NCBI GenBank assembly: GCA_001577185.1
Contig: LSCM01000030.1
Span: 1 to 10,194 of the forward strand
Source of the DNA: Cloacimonetes bacterium TCS62
GTDB lineage: Bacteria > Cloacimonadota > Cloacimonadia > Cloacimonadales > TCS61
Length of the DNA: 10,194 nucleotides
Direction of reading: 5' to 3'
Below, piece by piece: positions 5,601-10,194 of the stretch. Position numbers and translations under genes: made by a program. Position 1 is the stretch's first letter. Each line of letters starts with the position of its first letter. Below the pieces are notes generated by a model that was given only the letters and a program-made list of their open reading frames with translations, was not told the origin of the DNA and made no database searches.

Positions 5601-7169
5601 TTAATAAGTATCATTGCTTCTTTTCTCAATCTCTTCAGGTGACTTTAGTATAATTTTTAAATCATTAATTTCTTCTTTCATCTTTACATTAAAAGAAACT
5701 TTAAATACCTTTTGATAGCGTTTCCAATCCATTGGCCTATCTTCTTTCTTAAAACCTAGTCTAAGATATTCGTTTAGTCTATGAAATAAATCACTATTAT
5801 GTGTGTAATGACCCAATATTAGATTATCTTTTGATTTGATAATCATCTCTAATAATGAGTGTCTTTTTTTGCTAATGCGCAATGGTCGCAAATAATCTTT
5901 GAAATAGAAGAATTTTCTATAAGATTTTAAATAACAAATTGTAACATCTTCCCAAGAATATGGTCTCTTATTATGTTCATATCCTTCAAATACTTTAGAT
6001 TTCTTACCACTTTGTTTATCAGACGTAATACTAATAATAGCTTGTTGTATATTACTCAGACCTTCTTGAAGGCCATTAGCTTGTTGTATATTACTCAGAC
6101 CTTCTTGAAGGCCATTAGCTTTTTCTCTACTCTCATTTGAAGTATCATTCATTTTTACTGAAGTCAATACTGTTTTTAATGCTCGTTCTAAATCGTTTCG
6201 TTTAACACATTCCCAATACCATATATTCATCAAATCCTTGTAATCAACTTCATAATCTTTTTTATATTTAGTTTTATTGGGATCTTTATATTCTTCATTG
6301 ATTTCAATCTGACAATCCTCAATTTTTACTGATTCTTTTTCTAAGAAATCCTCTAGGGTGATAATTTCACTATCACCCTCGTTCTTAGCTCTGATCTTAA
6401 AGATTGGTCTGATTGCAATCAAATTTTTCATTTTTCTGCTTCGCTTGAATTCTATCAAATTATCTATTTCTTCTTTGGAATCGTTGAATTTGAAAATATA
6501 GAAGATTGACCAAATACTATTTTTAGGAAATATCTCTTCGGGAAATAGATTCTTATGTATGGAAAACTCTAACTCGCGGACTGTACTTAACGTGCTTGTT
6601 GCCGATCTTGTTTTTCTAATTCTTAGTTCTAAGTTAAGGGATCTTCTGAAGTTATCATTAAGTACTTTCTTTGATAAAAACCATCCTAGTCGAGCATATT
6701 TTCTTTGCAAACTCTTAGGGAAATTGAAGTTAACTAACATAATTTTATAATCTAAATTGATTTTGAGATCATCAATCCTTCTATTCAGCTTTTCCTTTAA
6801 TTCTGTGAATTTCTCTTGAAGTGACTTTTTTTCAGGTTCATTTAAATATCTATTATCATTGTAAAAAGAAGCTCTAAGCCAATTGCGAGCAATATCACAT
6901 TCATAATCATCATTCAAATATGAAACTTTAAATCTGAATGCAGATGCAATTCTATTGTAATATTTACCCATATAGTCATCAGGTAACTCAGGAATTCCCA
7001 GTCTTTTGAAGATTGAGTCTAACCTTAATTCTAAAAAAGTTACAACAATTGTTTTTACAATTTTCGGATAGAGTTGATTCCAAGAGATTTTTTCGTTACA
7101 GATAATTTTCTTAATTTCTTCAGCTTTCTCGTTCAATACTCTCTGCTCATCTTTACTAATTCGACCCAT
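5601..7169 (-). CDS. Unrecognised large basic protein, 522 aa
   Basis: I do not recognise this protein. It is rich in Lys, Glu, Asn and Ile with no signal peptide, membrane segment, P-loop, zinc motif or clear nuclease motif. Around residues 115-130 there is charged helical sequence (EKKSLQEKFTELKEKLNRRI) that may form a coiled coil. Residues 351-376 are two identical 13-residue units (ANGLQEGLSNIQQ). I prefer the start at 7169, where GAGG lies 5 bases upstream, to the in-frame ATG at 7196, which has no Shine-Dalgarno. It sits alone between the second integrase and the operon, with non-coding DNA on both sides, the position where integrative elements usually carry cargo. A cytoplasmic accessory function is likely; anything more specific would be invented. 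Confidence 0.8.
   Translation of the reverse strand: MGRISKDEQRVLNEKAEEIKKIICNEKISWNQLYPKIVKTIVVTFLELRLDSIFKRLGIPELPDDYMGKYYNRIASAFRFKVSYLNDDYECDIARNWLRASFYNDNRYLNEPEKKSLQEKFTELKEKLNRRIDDLKINLDYKIMLVNFNFPKSLQRKYARLGWFLSKKVLNDNFRRSLNLELRIRKTRSATSTLSTVRELEFSIHKNLFPEEIFPKNSIWSIFYIFKFNDSKEEIDNLIEFKRSRKMKNLIAIRPIFKIRAKNEGDSEIITLEDFLEKESVKIEDCQIEINEEYKDPNKTKYKKDYEVDYKDLMNIWYWECVKRNDLERALKTVLTSVKMNDTSNESREKANGLQEGLSNIQQANGLQEGLSNIQQAIISITSDKQSGKKSKVFEGYEHNKRPYSWEDVTICYLKSYRKFFYFKDYLRPLRISKKRHSLLEMIIKSKDNLILGHYTHNSDLFHRLNEYLRLGFKKEDRPMDWKRYQKVFKVSFNVKMKEEINDLKIILKSPEEIEKRSNDTY
6038..6121. repeat. Exact 39-bp tandem duplication inside the unknown gene
   Basis: The sequence repeats with a period of 39 bases from 6038 to 6121: two full identical copies plus 6 bases. 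The period is a multiple of three, so the frame is kept and the protein gains 13 residues (ANGLQEGLSNIQQ twice). Identical copies at the nucleotide level point to a recent duplication. Confidence 0.9.
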
Positions 7170-7412
7170 AGACTCCTCAATTTCAACATCGTACATTCTT
7201 TTAAAAAGACTTATAATACTCTATCATTATTCATCTTATATTAATTATTAAGGATTATTAAATAGAATGAAAAGTCAAGAATAAAATAATATACTTAATT
7301 AGCATAATATGTTACAAAAATAAGCCCAAGCGAACACTCAGGGTATCTAATATGAATTCAGCAGCTCTTTTAGCTTTAATTGAACATTTGAATATGAATT
7401 AGTTTTTTTAAG

Positions 7413-7439
7413 TTTATACTAGGGACAAAATAGTATAAA
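7413..7439. other. 9-bp inverted repeat with 9-base loop
   Basis: TTTATACTA (7413-7421) and TAGTATAAA (7431-7439) are perfect inverted repeats between the end of the tRNA-proximal integrase and the start of the unknown gene. No U-tract follows on the minus strand, so a terminator is unlikely. It could be an operator or promoter-region palindrome. The rest of 7197-7472 holds only a 16-codon ORF (7352-7402, plus) without a ribosome binding site. Confidence 0.3.
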
Positions 7440-7472
7440 ATTCTAACAATTTGTGATTGAAAAATCTTATAA

Positions 7473-8570
7473 TTATTTTAGTTTTGGTAATTTATCAATA
7501 GCTTTGTCCTTTGTCTTATCAACTTTCTCAACGTATTGAAGAGTAGTTCTTATGTCTTTATGCCCCATTAACTTCTTTACGGTAAATACATCTACTCCAT
7601 TTTCGATTAATAAGCAACCAAATGTATGTCTTGCACAATGGAACGTAATTTTCTTTTTTATGCCAGCATTTAGTATCCATTCCGATAATCTCTTTGAAGT
7701 CTTTCCACCATGTGGAATATGAAAAATATATTCATCTTTTTTCTTCTTTCTTTGCTCTTCAAGCAATAGTTTAGCAGTTTCATTTAGTTTAGTATCAGTT
7801 TCGGTCTTTGTTTTCTGTTGAATAATTTTAATATGATCCTTTTGAATATTTGAGTCTTTGAGTTTTCTGATGTCAGAAATCCTTAAACCGGTGTAACAAG
7901 CAAACAAAAAACCGTTTTTTAAGTCATTATATTTACATTCTGTTTTCTCTAATTTTTGCATTTCTTTAAAAGTTAGTCTCTCTATTTTCGTTCTTTGATA
8001 CTTAATTCTTAGTGTTTGGGCTGGGTTAAAGTCTATTTTGCCCAATTTCACAGCATAATTCAGACATGCCTTATAAGCAGCAAAATAGTGTTGAGCAGTA
8101 TAATTGGCAATATTAAATGATAACAAATAGTTCATGAATTTTTCTGACAATTCATAATCTAACTTTTTGATATCTAGTACTTCTTTGTTATAAAATTTTA
8201 CAAAATAATCGTAAGCAATCCTATAGTTTGTATCGCTTTTAGTCGTATAAAACTCTTTGAAGAAATCTATGAAGTTTGTTGTTATACTAGAATTTGAAAA
8301 TCTAATACCCGTATTGCTCTCCAAAAGTTGTAGTTCTTTCTTATTTCTGATTGCTAATGCTTTTTGTATAACGTTCTTGTTCCTACGTATATCTTTTTTC
8401 TTATTAGATATATAAAGTTTCAAATTATTTGTTTGTCTTTTTTCTCTATTCCAATAATCTAAATATAACCTATAGTTACCACTTGGATTTTTCCTATATC
8501 TAATTTTTATCTTGTAATTATCATTTTGCACTTTTAATTTCTCAAGAATTTTTTGAACCTGATTTTTCAT
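7473..8570 (-). CDS. Tyrosine recombinase / phage-type integrase, 365 aa
   Basis: Integrase with three recognisable parts. The N-terminal arm-binding-like domain (about 20-60, YRLYLDYWNREKRQTNNLKL) resembles that of Bacteroidota-type element integrases. A SAM-like core-binding domain spans about 95-185. The catalytic domain has R230 (YTGLRISDI), K253, H311 and R314 (HCARHTFG), H337 (MGHKDI) and Y346 (LQYVEK), all present. The start at 8570 follows GAGG with a 5-base spacer; the longer frame to 8627 would translate the tandem repeats just upstream and is unlikely. The gene starts 163 bp from the 3' end of tRNA-Thr and reads away from it, the usual arrangement for an element integrated at a tRNA gene. 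It shares little beyond catalytic motifs with the operon recombinase at 3042-4214. Confidence 0.92.
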   Translation of the reverse strand: MKNQVQKILEKLKVQNDNYKIKIRYRKNPSGNYRLYLDYWNREKRQTNNLKLYISNKKKDIRRNKNVIQKALAIRNKKELQLLESNTGIRFSNSSITTNFIDFFKEFYTTKSDTNYRIAYDYFVKFYNKEVLDIKKLDYELSEKFMNYLLSFNIANYTAQHYFAAYKACLNYAVKLGKIDFNPAQTLRIKYQRTKIERLTFKEMQKLEKTECKYNDLKNGFLFACYTGLRISDIRKLKDSNIQKDHIKIIQQKTKTETDTKLNETAKLLLEEQRKKKKDEYIFHIPHGGKTSKRLSEWILNAGIKKKITFHCARHTFGCLLIENGVDVFTVKKLMGHKDIRTTLQYVEKVDKTKDKAIDKLPKLK

Positions 8571-8596
8571 ATTTACCTCAAGAGTCAGTATTAAAT

Positions 8597-8660
8597 TATG
8601 CAACAAATATGCAACAAAAATCATCAAAATTAATCAAAATAAATCAAAATTAATCAAACT
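8597..8660. repeat. Tandem 11-bp and 10-bp repeats, likely integrase arm sites
   Basis: TATGCAACAAA occurs twice back to back (8597-8607 and 8608-8618). Directly after it, ATCAAAAT recurs at exact 10-base steps (8623, 8633, 8643), with a degenerate fourth copy ATCAAACT at 8653. Ten to eleven bases is one helical turn, so bound proteins would line up on one face. Short direct repeats between an integrase gene and its attachment site are typical of arm-type integrase sites or accessory-factor sites. They also overlap the integrase promoter region and may regulate it. Confidence 0.55.
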
Positions 8661-8694
8661 TGATAGCAACTATATTTCCAATAACAAATCCCGT

Positions 8695-8705
8695 AGACAG
8701 TCTAT
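8695..8705 (+). repeat. Right copy of 11-bp direct repeat AGACAGTCTAT
   Basis: Identical to 1002-1012 and in the same orientation. Here it is part of the palindrome TAGACAGTCTA (8694-8704), as expected for a recombinase core site, and lies 28 bases beyond the tRNA 3' end and just outside the tandem repeats. It is a candidate attachment core only; chance matches of this length are common in DNA of this composition. Confidence 0.25.
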
Positions 8706-8732
8706 AATAAGGCTTTAGAGCGGTGTCATAAA

Positions 8733-8808
8733 TGGTGCTGGAAGGGGGACTCGAACCCCCGACCTACTGATTACGAATCAGTTGCGCTACCATCTGTGCC
8801 ATCCCAGC
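8733..8808 (-). tRNA. tRNA-Thr (anticodon CGT)
   Basis: The minus strand folds as a cloverleaf. Acceptor GCTGGGA pairs with TTCCAGC (with G-T wobbles), followed by discriminator A and an encoded CCA at 8735-8733. The D arm is GCAC/GCGC with one mismatch. The anticodon stem ACTGA/TCAGT encloses the loop TTCGTAA, giving anticodon CGT, which reads ACG threonine codons. The T arm is GGGGG-TTCGAGT-CCCCC. The gene is intact, so if the neighbouring element uses it as an integration target the 3' end has been restored. Confidence 0.96.
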
Positions 8809-8940
8809 ATAACTCTGCACAATTGTCTTATGGATTTGAAAAATAGTGAATTTTAACTAGCGTTTTGCGTCAAGATAAAATGAATAAATTCAAATAATGA
8901 GGTTATGAATCTTAGTTTATTTTATATGATGATTTTTTTG

Positions 8941-8969
8941 TTGACATGATTCAACTTATGCATTAAATT
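8941..8969 (+). promoter_or_regulatory. Candidate promoter of the secreted-protein gene
   Basis: A consensus -35 TTGACA (8941-8946) is followed after 17 bases by TAAATT (8964-8969), four of six matches to TATAAT. It lies about 60 bases before the ATG at 9029. The -35 match and spacing are good; the -10 is weak. Confidence 0.4.
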
Positions 8970-9028
8970 CGCATTAGTGATCAAATCAGCTTGTTATATG
9001 ATTATCTTCAATCAAAGGAAGGTGTTTT

Positions 9029-10117
9029 ATGAAAGTGCTATTAATATTTACTATATTATTTACTTTTACTTTTAGCTTTGCTAATATCTTTATTGAAGGT
9101 CCATATGCCTGGGAATTACAATGGATCGATGGTGAATGGAATATGGAATTACTAAATTTATATGTTTACCCTCCAGAACTATCAGAATGTTATATGTCTG
9201 CTTATAATGGTTATAGCTATTTTAACGGTAATTCATTTCCTTTTGATGAATTCACAATTGTTACAAAAAATGATCTGCAAGTGCCTTTGGAAATAAATCC
9301 TGAAGGTGATGAAATAATATTGGGATGGGCTGGTCAATCTTCAGCTATACCATCATGTCATGTTTACTTTGGAAATAGCGGATACAATATGGCACCTCTT
9401 CAGGGAGAATCACTTGTAAGAAAGCCTTTTGCTGATCCAAATTATCCATTAGTCGGCTATTATTATTGCCGAGACAACACACCTACAATGGGTGTAGTTA
9501 ATGATGATAGTGGTTTTACAGGTACATTTTGTGGGACTGTGTTCAATCAGCAGAATGAGCCGTTAGAACGTGTACTATTGGAGTATTTCCCTCCACTGAA
9601 TGCAAATCAAATTTATACTGATATTTCGGGTGCATTTACTTTGGAAATGAATACAGTTCGATATGATATTCAAGTTATTTATGATAACGTAACCTATATA
9701 GATACAATGATCTCTATAGCTCCTGATTCTACAACTATGAAAAACTTTGTTTTACCTGTTGTATCAACTATTCCAACCACTATTGACTACAATACAGCTG
9801 AACTTCATAATTATCCAAATCCCTTCTATATTTCCAATTCTTCGGCTCAAGAAAGAAAAAGTGACTCTTTTAGAGCAACTAATATCCAATATAAAATTCC
9901 ACAAAATATAAAATCTGCTTCAATAGAAATATTTAATAGCAAAGGGCAATTAGTAAGATCATTTGAATGCAGCATAAGTTCTCCTGAAACATTACAACAA
10001 GTCAAATGGAATGGAGCTGATAATGATGGACACCTAGTATCATCGGGAGTTTATTATGCTCAACTTATTGGTAATGGGAAATTTTTAACGAAATGCAAGA
10101 TACTGCTATTGAAGTAG
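9029..10117 (+). CDS. Secreted protein with C-terminal sorting (T9SS/FlgD-like) domain, 362 aa
   Basis: Exported protein with a Sec signal peptide (residues 1-18, cleavage after SFA). The region 20-160 is rich in aromatic residues and unrecognised. Residues about 163-245 look like a carboxypeptidase-regulatory-like beta-sandwich (GTFCGTVFNQQNEPLERV, then DISGAFTLEM). The C-terminus is a FlgD-like immunoglobulin sorting domain: YPNPF (262-266), IQYKIP, IEIFNSKGQLVRSF (299-312), WNGADNDG (327-334), SSGVYYAQL (338-346) and a final KILLLK. In Bacteroidota and Cloacimonadota this domain directs type IX secretion or surface anchoring. The usual NPTTTI after NYPNPF is replaced by a longer serine-rich insertion. 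AAGG lies 6 bases before the ATG. It reads away from the tRNA and appears to be host sequence outside the element. Confidence 0.88.
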   Translation: MKVLLIFTILFTFTFSFANIFIEGPYAWELQWIDGEWNMELLNLYVYPPELSECYMSAYNGYSYFNGNSFPFDEFTIVTKNDLQVPLEINPEGDEIILGWAGQSSAIPSCHVYFGNSGYNMAPLQGESLVRKPFADPNYPLVGYYYCRDNTPTMGVVNDDSGFTGTFCGTVFNQQNEPLERVLLEYFPPLNANQIYTDISGAFTLEMNTVRYDIQVIYDNVTYIDTMISIAPDSTTMKNFVLPVVSTIPTTIDYNTAELHNYPNPFYISNSSAQERKSDSFRATNIQYKIPQNIKSASIEIFNSKGQLVRSFECSISSPETLQQVKWNGADNDGHLVSSGVYYAQLIGNGKFLTKCKILLLK

Positions 10118-10118
10118 C

Positions 10119-10194
10119 ATGAAAAAGTTTGCTCTGTTCATTCTATTTCTTTTTTTATCTTATAAAGCCTTTGGTGAATTACGATTTTATAGAG
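10119..10194 (+). CDS. Start of a secreted protein, cut by the window end
   Basis: An ORF begins one base after the stop of the secreted-protein gene and stays open to the end of the window (25 codons). It starts MKKFALFILFLFLSYKAFGE, a typical Sec signal peptide with likely cleavage after AFG. There is no good Shine-Dalgarno, which fits translation coupled to the gene before it. It is probably co-transcribed and exported too; the mature part is not visible. Confidence 0.7.
   Translation, partial: MKKFALFILFLFLSYKAFGELRFYR

Noticed and set aside
7352..7402. 16-codon ORF MNSAALLALIEHLNMN on plus
   Set aside because: It has no ribosome binding site and no neighbour in the same direction; a run of T follows but without a stable stem.
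8597..8660. CRISPR or minisatellite array
   Set aside because: Units are 10-11 bp with no spacers and no cas genes; arm-type sites fit better.
8733..8760. Duplication of the tRNA 3' end as attachment site
   Set aside because: Integrases beside tRNA genes usually leave a copy of the 3' end at the far boundary. I looked for the T-arm and acceptor sequence elsewhere in the window and found none, so any such copy lies outside or does not exist.
8842..8873. Promoter for the tRNA gene
   Set aside because: TTGACG (8873-8868, minus) resembles a -35, but the nearest -10-like TATTTT is about 22 bases away, too far for a standard promoter.

Overview
The window looks like part of a chromosome from an AT-rich bacterium of the FCB group. 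Cloacimonadota, or a close relative, is the best guess. The secreted protein at 9029-10117 ends in an NYPNPF-type, FlgD-like C-terminal sorting domain, as in type IX-secreted or surface-anchored proteins of Bacteroidota and Cloacimonadota. Most genes also carry strong AGGAGG-like Shine-Dalgarno sites, which is atypical for Bacteroidota proper. This placement is inference; there is no rRNA or marker gene here.

Layout: 1-1113 holds no confident gene. It contains a GC-richer foldable block (56-200), a nested inverted repeat (428-539), one doubtful small lysine-rich ORF (603-800, minus) and a cluster of GTAAC/GTTAC words with a hairpin (1036-1135). From 5072 down to 1114, on the minus strand, runs a very compact six-gene operon: HTH protein, HTH plus zinc-ribbon protein, a 29-codon mini-ORF too short for routine ORF calling, a complete tyrosine recombinase, an excisionase-like HTH protein, and a P-loop ATPase resembling replication helicases. 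Three of its junctions share the same 8-base overlap form (ATGNNTAA), a fourth is ATGA, and the fifth is a 9-base gap with the Shine-Dalgarno starting inside the previous stop codon. The operon leader (5075-5137) has two alternative stretches that could pair with the Shine-Dalgarno of the first gene.

5073-5600 is non-coding, AT-rich and contains inverted repeats. 5601-7169 (minus) is a large, basic protein I do not recognise, carrying an exact 39-bp in-frame tandem duplication. 7473-8570 (minus) is a second, different tyrosine recombinase of the phage/ICE integrase type. Its upstream side has tandem 11-bp and 10-bp repeats that look like integrase arm sites, followed 163 bp from the integrase start by the 3' end of a tRNA-Thr(CGT) gene (8733-8808, minus). 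Beyond the tRNA lie ordinary host genes on the plus strand: a secreted C-terminal-sorting-domain protein and the start of another exported protein.

Reading: a small integrative element, or a composite of two, sits beside tRNA-Thr. Integrase and arm-type repeats lie at the tRNA end, an unknown cargo gene in the middle, and a recombination/replication operon at the far end. Its left boundary is uncertain. The tRNA 3' end is not duplicated in the window; an 11-bp direct repeat (1002-1012 and 8695-8705) is a weak candidate for the ends. No conjugation, capsid or recognised defence genes are visible.
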